A stretch of 47,465 nucleotides of DNA from CAVPEV01 sp963703555. GTDB lineage: Bacteria > Actinomycetota > Actinomycetes > Actinomycetales > Cellulomonadaceae. The notes under the pieces were generated by a model. The model saw only the letters and a list, made by a program, of their open reading frames with translations. It was not told the origin of the DNA and searched no databases. The position numbers and the translations under genes were made by a program. Every line of letters starts with the position of its first letter. Positions within the stretch are counted from its first letter, which is position 1. The stretch is from contig CAVPEV010000023.1 of NCBI GenBank assembly GCA_963703555.1, positions 1-47,465 on the forward strand, given 5' to 3'. Below are positions 41,298-47,465 of the stretch, one piece after another.

Positions 41298-42095
41298 GTG
41301 GGGTCGCACGCTGATCGGCCGGTGTCGCGCCGTCGCACCCGGCGGGCCGTCGACGCACCGCGGGCACGACCGGCGCTGATCGAACCTACCGTCGCCGCTC
41401 GGTGGGCGACCCGCGCCGGTCTGCTCGGTGCGCTCGCGGCCGCGACCCTGGTCATCCCGGTAGCGATCGGCGAGCACGCGACACCGGTCGCGGAGGGTGC
41501 CGGGGCGACCGGCGCCTACCCGTCCACCATCGAGGCCCTCGCCGCCACGGCACCGACCGTCACCCCGCCCACGTCGCTGCTGTCCAGCAACCTCACCGCG
41601 GTGCGGGCGCAGGTCGCGGCCAGCCGCTCGGAGGAGCGGAGCCCGTTGCCTGGCTGCAGCGGCACCGTCCAGAGCATTGGCACCAACGGTGCGCTGCCCG
41701 CCGCGTCCCTGTGCGTCCTGTGGGACGGCAAGACGTCGGCCCGTGCGGACGCTGCGGTGGCCTTCGCCGAGCTCAACGCGGCGTTCTCGGCCCGGTTCGG
41801 GCGGTCGCTGTGCCTGTCCAGCGGATACCGCACGCTGGCCCAGCAGAATGCGGTGAAGGCGGTGCGGGGCGGCCTCGCCGCCAGCCCGGGCAAGAGCAAC
41901 CACGGGCTCGGTCTGGCCGTGGACCTCTGCTCTCAGGAGACCGCCGGTGCTCCGTGGCAGTGGCTCAACGAAAACGGGCCCGCCTTCGGCTGGGACAACC
42001 CCAGCTGGGCGCGGCCGGGTGGGGCGGGCCCGTACGAGCGGTGGCACTGGGAGTACACCAGCGGTACCCGGGCCGCCGGCACGTACTTCGACTGA
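41298..42095 (+). CDS. M15-family D-alanyl-D-alanine carboxypeptidase (VanY-like)
   Basis: 265 residues from GTG 41298 with GGAGGT close upstream. A basic N-terminus and one hydrophobic helix (AGLLGALAAATLVIPVAIG, about residues 39-58) act as signal anchor. A Ser/Thr/Ala-rich linker precedes the M15 domain: SGYRTLAQQNAV, SNHGLGLAVDLC (zinc ligands His and Asp) and WHWEYT (third ligand). The active site is complete, so it should trim peptidoglycan stem peptides outside the membrane. The stop is 2 bp from the convergent galM stop. Confidence 0.9.
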   Translation: MGSHADRPVSRRRTRRAVDAPRARPALIEPTVAARWATRAGLLGALAAATLVIPVAIGEHATPVAEGAGATGAYPSTIEALAATAPTVTPPTSLLSSNLTAVRAQVAASRSEERSPLPGCSGTVQSIGTNGALPAASLCVLWDGKTSARADAAVAFAELNAAFSARFGRSLCLSSGYRTLAQQNAVKAVRGGLAASPGKSNHGLGLAVDLCSQETAGAPWQWLNENGPAFGWDNPSWARPGGAGPYERWHWEYTSGTRAAGTYFD

Positions 42096-42097
42096 CG

Positions 42098-43084
42098 TCA
42101 ACGCAAGGTGAGGCCCCACCGGGCGACGTGGGGGACGCCCGGCTCCAGCCGGATCAACCGGTCCCCGGTCCGGTATGCGTCCGCCACGCAGGTCATCGGC
42201 TCGATCGCCACACCCCGGCGGGCGATCGCCGGGACCTGGTCCCCCGTGCACACCTGCCACGCGGTGAACGCAGCATCCATCCACATGGCGGCCGTGCGAC
42301 CGTCGGCTCCGGTCAGCCCCGCCCAGGACAGCCCGTCGCCGTCCCGGTCGACGTCGACGTAGGCGTCGTCCAGCGCGACCCCGGCCAGCGGTCGCCCGGC
42401 ATGCATGTCCTCGGCCCGGCCCAGCGGGATGGTTCCGGTCGGCAGCAGGCGGTCGTCGACGAGCACGTGGGTGCGCGCGTCGACCCGCAGAGTGCAGGCG
42501 TCGACGCTCCCGGAGCCCGGCGACAGCCAGGGATGGAACCCCAGCCCGTACGGCGCGACCGTGCTCCCGTCGGTGGTCGCGGTGGTGGTGACCTGCAACC
42601 CGCCGTCGGACAGGGTGAAGGTCACCCGCAGTCGCAGCGGCCACGGGTAGCCCGGGGTGGGTACGAGGGCGTGCTCGAGGGTCAGCGTCGTCGCGTCGTC
42701 GGCCGGCCCTCGCGCTGCGCCGTCGCCAGGGCGGGCTGCGGGGTGGTCGCAGACGCCGTCGGCCGGGTCGTCGGCGCCGACCCGCAGGAACCGCTCGTGG
42801 CTGACCAGCCCGTGCAGGGCGGTCCACCGCTGGGGCTCGTTGATCGGCACCTGGTAGCGCTCGCCGTCCCACTCGTACGCCCCGTCCCGCAGCCTGTTCG
42901 GCCACGGGGCGAGCACGCAGCCGGAGAACGCCGGAGCCATGGACGTCACGGGGTAGGGCAGGACGACGTCCCGACCGGCCACGGCGTAGCTGCGGATGCT
43001 GGCGCCCACCTCGGCGACGACGACGTGCTGGTCACCGAGGTGCAGGGCGTGCTGGATGCCGGACGGGATGCTCACGCGGGTCAC
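42098..43084 (-). CDS. galM: Aldose 1-epimerase family protein
   Basis: 328 residues from GTG 43084, chosen because GGGGAG is 8 bp upstream; longer starts lack a site. Key residues: ALHGLVSHERF, GFHPWLSPG and AIEPMTCVADAYRTG (general acid/base His and Glu). LAPWPNRLRDG near residue 58 is also family-typical. It interconverts the anomers of galactose, glucose or a related aldose; specificity cannot be read. An acidic, arginine- and proline-rich insert occurs around residues 105-125. There is no sugar operon around it, and it diverges from the Tad operon. Confidence 0.9.
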   Translation of the reverse strand: MTRVSIPSGIQHALHLGDQHVVVAEVGASIRSYAVAGRDVVLPYPVTSMAPAFSGCVLAPWPNRLRDGAYEWDGERYQVPINEPQRWTALHGLVSHERFLRVGADDPADGVCDHPAARPGDGAARGPADDATTLTLEHALVPTPGYPWPLRLRVTFTLSDGGLQVTTTATTDGSTVAPYGLGFHPWLSPGSGSVDACTLRVDARTHVLVDDRLLPTGTIPLGRAEDMHAGRPLAGVALDDAYVDVDRDGDGLSWAGLTGADGRTAAMWMDAAFTAWQVCTGDQVPAIARRGVAIEPMTCVADAYRTGDRLIRLEPGVPHVARWGLTLR

Positions 43085-43185
43085 CGTAACGGCTCCCCGC
43101 GGTCCGGTGCGGGGCGCCCCGGGCGGTGCCACGATGTCCGCGGACCGTCGTGACGATGGTGGTCACCCGGTGGTGCGACGAGGAC

Positions 43186-43271
43186 GCGGCTGTGGAGCTT
43201 CGCCGTGGCCCAGGGCCCGCACACACCTCGCTGACCGGGTGCCACGGCGGGTCTGAACCCTCCACAGCCGC
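43186..43271. repeat. Nested inverted repeat (12-bp outer and 9-bp inner arms)
   Basis: GCGGCTGTGGAG (43186-43197) is the exact reverse complement of CTCCACAGCCGC (43260-43271). Inside it CGCCGTGGC (43201-43209) is the exact reverse complement of GCCACGGCG (43241-43249). Together they can form a long stem-loop of about 86 nt. It lies in the 277-bp region between divergent galM and tadA. Confidence 0.85.
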
Positions 43272-43304
43272 ATCGAGGGGCTGCGCCAGGTCCGGTCTGT
43301 CCCC

Positions 43305-43310
43305 TATCGT
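43305..43310 (+). promoter_or_regulatory. -10 element of the Tad operon
   Basis: TATCGT with expected start near 43317; the first gene starts 45 bp later. No -35 consensus. The inverted repeat ends 34 bp upstream. Confidence 0.4.
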
Positions 43311-43361
43311 CTGACCTGTCCGGGTGGGGACCGGGGCGACCGTGGGTGACCGGGGGTGGGG

Positions 43362-44591
43362 ATGGACGCTCAGGCGATCCTCGAAGGTGAGGTGCGCGAG
43401 CTGATCCGCCGCCGTGGGCTGGACCCGCTTGCCGAGCGGGGGCGGGTCGTCGGGCTGGTGGATGCGGCGCTGGCCGACTACGACGCCCGGGCGGTCCTGG
43501 GCGCGGTGCCGGCGCTGGGTGACCCGCGGGAGGCGGCTCGGGCGGTGGTCGACGCGGTCGCCGGCCTGGGTCCGTTGCAGCGCTACCTCGACGACCCGGA
43601 GATCGAGGAGATCTGGATCAACTCGCCCACGGCGGTGTTCGTCGCCCGCCGGGGCCTGCCGGAGCTGACCACGACCCTGCTGACCGAGCAGCAGGTGCGC
43701 GACCTCGTCGAGCAGATGCTGCGGTCCAGCGGTCGGCGGCTGGACCTGTCCAGCCCGTTCGTCGACGCGACCCTGCCCGGTGGTGAGCGGTTGCACGTCG
43801 TCATCCCCGACGTCACCCGCCGCTGGTGGGCGGTGAACATCCGCAAGTACGTCGCCCGGGCCCGCACCCTCGACGACCTCGTCGTGCTGGGCAGCCTGCC
43901 GCCCGCTGCGGCAGCCGTGCTCGACGCCTCGGTGCGGGCCGGCCTGAGCATCCTCGTGTCCGGGGCGACGCAGGCCGGCAAGACGACGCTGCTCGGGGCG
44001 TTGGCCGGCTCGGTGCCGGCCCGGGAGCGGGTCGTCACCTGCGAGGAGGTCTTCGAGCTGCGGTTGGACGACCGCCGCGACGTCGTGGCCCTGCAGTCCC
44101 GGCAGCCGAGCCTGGAGGGCACCGGGGAGATCAACCTGCGCCGACTGGTGAAGGAGGCGCTGCGGATGCGCCCCGACCGGCTCATCGTGGGGGAGGTGCG
44201 GGAGGCCGAGGCGCTCGACCTGCTCATCGCGCTGAACGCCGGTGTGCCAGGCATGTGCACCATTCACGCCGGCTCGGCGCGGGAGGCACTGGTCAAGCTG
44301 TGCACCCTGCCGCTGCTGGCGGCGGACAACATCTCCGACCGGTTCGTCGTGCCGACCGTGGCGACCGCGGTCGACCTCGTCGTCCACGTCGGCTCGGACC
44401 TGGCCGGGCGGCGGCGCGTCGAGGAGGTCGTCGCGGTGCCGGGGCGGGTCGAGGGCTCGGTGGTGGAGACCGCCACGGTGTTCCGGCGGGACGGGGACCG
44501 CCTGGTGCGCGGCGGGGGGGTCCCGCCGCACCCGGACCGGTTCGCCCGCGCCGGCATCGACCTGCCTGCGTTGCTGGCTCGGGAGGTCTGA
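43362..44591 (+). CDS. tadA: TadA/CpaF secretion ATPase
   Basis: 409 residues from ATG 43362; GTG 43356 is an alternative. The N-terminal region has GPLQRYLDDPEIEEIWINSP. The RecA-like core shows Walker A GATQAGKTTLL near residue 203, Walker B DRLIVGEVREAEALDLL and the PGMCTIHAGSA His box. It powers assembly of Flp/Tad pili at the inner face of the membrane. First gene of an operon: the next gene begins 3 bp after its stop. About 20 kb away a CpaE-like gene supplies the other standard Tad ATPase. Confidence 0.94.
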   Translation: MDAQAILEGEVRELIRRRGLDPLAERGRVVGLVDAALADYDARAVLGAVPALGDPREAARAVVDAVAGLGPLQRYLDDPEIEEIWINSPTAVFVARRGLPELTTTLLTEQQVRDLVEQMLRSSGRRLDLSSPFVDATLPGGERLHVVIPDVTRRWWAVNIRKYVARARTLDDLVVLGSLPPAAAAVLDASVRAGLSILVSGATQAGKTTLLGALAGSVPARERVVTCEEVFELRLDDRRDVVALQSRQPSLEGTGEINLRRLVKEALRMRPDRLIVGEVREAEALDLLIALNAGVPGMCTIHAGSAREALVKLCTLPLLAADNISDRFVVPTVATAVDLVVHVGSDLAGRRRVEEVVAVPGRVEGSVVETATVFRRDGDRLVRGGGVPPHPDRFARAGIDLPALLAREV

Positions 44592-44594
44592 GCC

Positions 44595-45449
44595 GTGGGA
44601 GTGGTGGCCGGACTGCTGCTCGGCGCGGGCCTGTGCTGTGTGTGGTGGGCATGCACGGCGCCGCCGCCGCGAGCCCGGGGCAGGGCCTGGTCCCAGCGGA
44701 CCCAGGACCTGCTCGTGCACGCCGGGGCACCGGGGGTGACGCCGGCCCGGCTGGTGGCGACCTGCGCAGGCGCGGGCCTCGCCGCGCTGCTGCTCGGCCT
44801 GGTCCTCACCCGGGTATCGGCGGTCGGTGCCGTCGCCGGGGCAGCCGGGGTCGCCGCGCCCGTCGTCGTCGTGCGAGGTCGTGCCGCACGGCACCGGCGT
44901 CGGCTGCGCGACTCCTGGCCGGACGCTGTCGACCACCTGACCTCGGGGATCCGCGCGGGGCTGTCGCTGCCCGAGGCGTTGGCCCAGCTGGGCGAGCGTG
45001 GACCGGTGCCGCTGCGGGCGGCGTTCGCGGCGTTCGGGGAGGACTACCGGGCCTCCGGGCGGTTCGACGACTGCCTGGACCGTCTGCAGGCCCGGCTCGC
45101 CGACCCGGTGGCCGACCGTATCGTCGCCTCGCTGCGGTTGACCCGGGACGTGGGCGGATCCGATCTGGGCCGGCTGCTCCGGGCGTTGTCGGCGTTCCTG
45201 CGGGAGGACGCCCGCACCCGCAACGAGCTGGAGGCCCGGCAGGGCTGGACGGTGGTGGCCGCACGCCTGGCGGTGGCGGCTCCGTGGGTGGTGCTCGCGC
45301 TGCTGGCGACCCGGCCCGAGGCCCGGGCTGCGTACGCCACCGCCACCGGCAGCGTCGTGGTGGCGTCCGGGGCGGTCTCGTCGGTGCTGGCCTATCTCCT
45401 CATGCTGCGTCTGGGGCGGCTGGACGACGACCCGCGGGTGCTGCGATGA
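44595..45449 (+). CDS. tadB: TadB-like type II secretion F-family membrane protein
   Basis: 284 residues from GTG 44595. Hydrophobic helices near residues 2-20, 58-98 (two), 225-240 and 250-272. A T2SF domain between them contains WPDAVDHLTSGIRAGLSLPE and GGSDLGRLLRALSAFLREDA. TadB and TadC form the inner-membrane platform for Tad pili. Operon position directly between TadA and TadC supports this. Overlaps tadC by 4 bp (ATGA). Confidence 0.92.
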   Translation: MGVVAGLLLGAGLCCVWWACTAPPPRARGRAWSQRTQDLLVHAGAPGVTPARLVATCAGAGLAALLLGLVLTRVSAVGAVAGAAGVAAPVVVVRGRAARHRRRLRDSWPDAVDHLTSGIRAGLSLPEALAQLGERGPVPLRAAFAAFGEDYRASGRFDDCLDRLQARLADPVADRIVASLRLTRDVGGSDLGRLLRALSAFLREDARTRNELEARQGWTVVAARLAVAAPWVVLALLATRPEARAAYATATGSVVVASGAVSSVLAYLLMLRLGRLDDDPRVLR

Positions 45450-46375
45450 CGGCCGCGCTCGGCGCGGTGGCCGGTGGCCTGGGCGCCGGCGGCGTCCTCC
45501 TGGTGTGGTGGGGAGCGGACGCCCTGCGGGTGCGGCTCGACGACCGGCTCGCGCCCTACCTGCGGGTGCCATCCCGTGGGTCGACGCTCCTGGCCGACTC
45601 CCGCCACCGCACCCCGTTCCCGACGGTGGAACAGCTGCTCGCCCCGGTCCTCGCCGACGCCGTCGCGCTCGTCGCTCGGATCGGTCCCAGCACGGCCCAG
45701 TTGCGGGGCAGGCTGGCGCGGGCCGGCCGAGCAGACACGGCGGAGCAGTTCCGGGTGGGGCAGGTGGTCTCGGCCGCGGTGGGGGGCGCCGCGGGACTGG
45801 CGATCGCGGTGGCGCTCGCGGCAGCAGGGGCGGCCCGTCCCGTGGGGTTGCTGGCTCTCGTGGGGGTGGCCGCCCTGCTCGGCGCCCTGGTGCCTGACCG
45901 GCTGCTGTCCCGCCAGGTCGCCGCCCGGGAGCGGCGGGTGGTCGCCGAGCTGCCGACCGTCGCCGAGCTCGTCGCGCTGGCGGTGACGGCCGGGGAGGGC
46001 GTCGTGGCGGCCCTGGACCGGGTGGCGCGGCAGACGTCGGGCGTGATGTCCGAGGAGCTGGCGGCAACCCTGGCTGACGTGCACGCCGGGGTGCCGGTGA
46101 CCGTGGCGCTGGAGCGCCTCGCCGACCGGACGGGCGTGGCGGGGCTCGGCCGGCTGGCGGAGGCGGTGGTGGTCGCTGTGGAGCGGGGGACGCCGCTCGG
46201 CGACGTGTTGCGGGCGCAGGCCCAGGACGTGCGCGAGCAGGCCCGCCGTGCGCTGCTCGACCAGGCCGGCCGGAAAGAGGTCGCGATGATGGTTCCGGTG
46301 GTGTTCCTCGTGCTCCCGGTGACCGTGGTCTTCGCGCTCTTCCCCAGCCTGGTGGCGCTGCAGGTGGCGCCATGA
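45446..46375 (+). CDS. tadC: TadC-like type II secretion F-family membrane protein
   Basis: 309 residues from ATG 45446. Hydrophobic helices at residues 3-22, 108-150 (two) and 278-300. The T2SF domain contains ELPTVAELVALAVTAGEGVV and EAVVVAVERGTPLGDVLRAQ and the final KEVAMMVPVVFLVLPVTVVF. Paralogous to TadB and its platform partner. The stop codon (46373-46375) lies within the first copy of a 20-bp tandem duplication. Confidence 0.92.
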   Translation: MTAALGAVAGGLGAGGVLLVWWGADALRVRLDDRLAPYLRVPSRGSTLLADSRHRTPFPTVEQLLAPVLADAVALVARIGPSTAQLRGRLARAGRADTAEQFRVGQVVSAAVGGAAGLAIAVALAAAGAARPVGLLALVGVAALLGALVPDRLLSRQVAARERRVVAELPTVAELVALAVTAGEGVVAALDRVARQTSGVMSEELAATLADVHAGVPVTVALERLADRTGVAGLGRLAEAVVVAVERGTPLGDVLRAQAQDVREQARRALLDQAGRKEVAMMVPVVFLVLPVTVVFALFPSLVALQVAP

Positions 46376-46403
46376 CGGGCGATGTGGCGCCACGACGGGC
46401 GAT
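46364..46403 (+). repeat. 20-bp tandem duplication spanning the tadC stop codon
   Basis: GTGGCGCCATGACGGGCGAT (46364-46383) is followed directly by a copy with one change (CAC for CAT, 46384-46403). The tadC TGA is inside copy 1; its ATGACGG context resembles a translational-coupling start, but no ORF of note begins there. Confidence 0.9.
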
Positions 46404-46454
46404 GTGGTGGTCGGTGCGGACAGGTCGGGTGGACAGGTGAGGAGCGTGGGGTGG

Positions 46455-46688
46455 ATGCGACGGTGGTGGCAGGGCCTGTGGGGCCGGGGCCCGTGGGGGC
46501 GAACGCGGGCCGTGGTGCCCGGGTCGCTGACGGTGGCGGACCCGGAGCGCGGCGACGTGCCTGGGTGGGTGCTCGTCACCCTCATGACGGCCGGCCTCGT
46601 GGTGGCGCTCTGGGCGGTGGCGGGACCGATGCTCGTCAACCTGTTCAGCACCGCGATCAGCAGCGTGGTGGGACCCGGGGCCGGCTGA
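46455..46688 (+). CDS. Small Flp-pilin-like single-helix protein
   Basis: 77 residues from ATG 46455, 10 bp after AGGAG; GTG starts at 46404 and 46446 are possible. A basic, tryptophan-rich N-terminus (MRRWWQGLWGRGPWGR) leads to DPERGDVPGWVLVTLMTAGL and a hydrophobic segment to residue 65. Size, charge pattern and the position between TadC and TadE fit an actinobacterial Flp pilin. A classical Flp cleavage site (G then E at +5) is not clear, so pilin identity is tentative. Confidence 0.65.
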   Translation: MRRWWQGLWGRGPWGRTRAVVPGSLTVADPERGDVPGWVLVTLMTAGLVVALWAVAGPMLVNLFSTAISSVVGPGAG

Positions 46689-47167
46689 GCCGGGTCCGCG
46701 TCGCGGTTCCCCGCCGGCTGCAGGCCGGTTCTTCGAGCAGCTGCGCGCCACGGCCCGGCCGCGGCAACCGGCGGGATCGGCCTGGCCGGCGGGACGCGCG
46801 TGACCGGGGCTCGGCCGTCGTGGACTTCGTGCTGGTCGGCAGCCTGGTCCTGGTGCTGTTCGCGGCCGTCGTGCAGGTGGCCCTGGCTCAGCACGTGCGC
46901 GCCGTCCTGGTGGACAGCGCGGCGCAGGGCGCCCGGTACGCCGCGCTCGCCGGGCACACCCCGGCGGACGGGGAGGCCCGGACCCGCCGGCTCGTCGCGG
47001 AGTCGCTGTCGCCGACGTACACGAGCGACGTGTCGGCCAGTCGGGTCGTCCGCGACGGGCTGGACCTCGTCGAGGTCCGGGTGCGCGCGCCGCTGCCGGT
47101 CGCCGGGCTGCTCGGGCCGGACCGCCGGCTCGACGTCACGGCGCATGCGCTCGCGGAGACACCGTGA
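46685..47167 (+). CDS. TadE-like pseudopilin, start codon uncertain
   Basis: About 160 residues if translation begins at CTG 46685, which overlaps the preceding stop as CTGA. No ATG, GTG or TTG occurs in frame between that stop and the TadE helix. The nearest upstream in-frame start is GTG 46565, inside the pilin-like gene. TadE features: RDRGSAVVDFVLVGSLVLVL with a hydrophobic run to ALAQHV, then AAQGARYAALAGH. Either non-canonical initiation, a longer start, or a base error is required. Ends in a GTGA overlap with the next gene. Confidence 0.75.
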   Translation: MSRVRVAVPRRLQAGSSSSCAPRPGRGNRRDRPGRRDARDRGSAVVDFVLVGSLVLVLFAAVVQVALAQHVRAVLVDSAAQGARYAALAGHTPADGEARTRRLVAESLSPTYTSDVSASRVVRDGLDLVEVRVRAPLPVAGLLGPDRRLDVTAHALAETP

Positions 47168-47443
47168 GGCTCCCGGGGCGCGCGGTCACGGACCCAGGTC
47201 GTCCGGAGCGCGGCCGGCAGGTGCGGAGCCGGCAGGTCCGGCAGGTCCGGCGGGCGGCCAGGTGGTCGCCGATGTGGGTGGCGAGGGGACCGGCGCGCTG
47301 GCGGTCGCAGGCCCGTGCCGGGGCCCGAGGCTCCGCCGGGGCCGACGACGGCAACGCCGTGGTGGAGTTCATCGGGGGAGCGGTCGTGCTGCTCGTCCCG
47401 CTCATGTACCTCGTGCTGGTGCTGGGACGCGTGCAGGCTGCAT
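47164..47443 (+). CDS. TadE-like pseudopilin 2, 3'-truncated at contig end
   Basis: GTG 47164 overlaps the previous stop by 4 bp. After a 60-residue Arg-rich cytoplasmic part comes DDGNAVVEFIGGAVVLLVPL and MYLVLVLGRVQAA. Homologues continue well beyond this helix; here an in-frame TAG (47443-47445) appears exactly where adapter-like sequence begins. The stop is therefore judged artificial and the gene incomplete. Confidence 0.8.
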
Positions 47444-47465
47444 AGCAATACGTAACGTCGAGGCA
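47444..47465. other. Probable nanopore sequencing-adapter remnant at contig end
   Basis: AGCAATACGTAAC (47444-47456) is identical to the start of the reverse complement of the standard Oxford Nanopore ligation adapter, and base composition drops abruptly in GC. The last nine bases look like degraded adapter. Confidence 0.85.

Noticed and set aside
43032..46751. A very long minus-strand frame opposite the Tad genes
   Set aside because: Same artefact: repetitive Arg/Pro/His content, no motif, antisense to tadA, tadB and tadC.

Overview
The window is a very GC-rich actinobacterial chromosome segment. Gene content points to Actinomycetota of the Micrococcales type, perhaps near Cellulomonadaceae: MtrAB-LpqB, a fused E1/E2-type 2-oxoglutarate enzyme (Kgd), a SigR/RsrA pair, ribosomal protein bL37, an Rv3235-family protein and a DUF6912 protein. 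Many gene orders recall Mycobacterium (moxR2-DUF58-SpoIIM; mtrA-mtrB-lpqB-comF-hpf-secA; hisN/rsgA/aroA/sigH). Species cannot be fixed from sequence alone. The last 20 or so bases look like nanopore adapter, so the window probably ends at a contig end.

Layout. 1-6.4 kb: the 3' end of a SpoIIM-family gene converges on a minus-strand operon (GPDPase-membrane-domain protein, DUF4129, DUF4350, MoxR ATPase, DUF58), a presumed envelope maturation cluster. 6.5-17.8 kb: a plus-strand run with mtrA-mtrB-lpqB overlapping by 4 bp, then comF, hpf, a YcaQ/AlkX-type DNA glycosylase, an EamA transporter and secA; secA carries a one-base frameshift. 17.9-19.2 kb: two minus-strand genes (Rv3235-like, membrane LysM). 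19.3-23.2 kb: a conserved hypothetical protein, a small HTH protein, a SAF-domain (CpaB/FlgA-like) protein, a CpaE-like ATPase and a DUF6912 protein. 23.3-27.2 kb: hisN, rsgA, aroA and a DoxX protein, minus strand. 27.2-28.6 kb: an autoregulated sigR-rsrA pair converging on the 24-codon bL37 gene. 28.8-34.5 kb: pilT, a SGNH-like hydrolase and kgd. 34.6-38.5 kb: an ABC exporter and a two-component system. 38.6-42.1 kb: two CNNM/CorC-type membrane proteins and an M15 peptidase. 42.1-43.1 kb: galM. 43.4-47.4 kb: the start of a Tad pilus operon (TadA, TadB, TadC, small pilin-like protein, two TadE-like proteins).

How the genes work together. Much of the window concerns the cell envelope and surface: MtrAB/LpqB signalling, Sec export, the MoxR cluster, an M15 peptidase, and Tad/PilT pilus functions split over three loci. 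The SAF and CpaE-like genes sit about 20 kb from the Tad core. Stress physiology is represented by hpf, a DNA glycosylase and SigR/RsrA.

Unusual features. (1) Short tandem or direct repeats span the stop codons of four separate genes; two arrays are built on palindromic cores (GGATCC, AGATCT). (2) A SigR-type promoter sits just upstream of an ATG that would extend SigR by exactly 55 codons, like the unstable sigma-R-prime isoform of Streptomyces. (3) A proline-rich, nearly leaderless upstream ORF overlaps the start of a CNNM gene. (4) A nested inverted repeat lies ahead of the Tad operon. (5) Two likely assembly artefacts, the secA frameshift and the terminal adapter, bear on interpretation of the rest.
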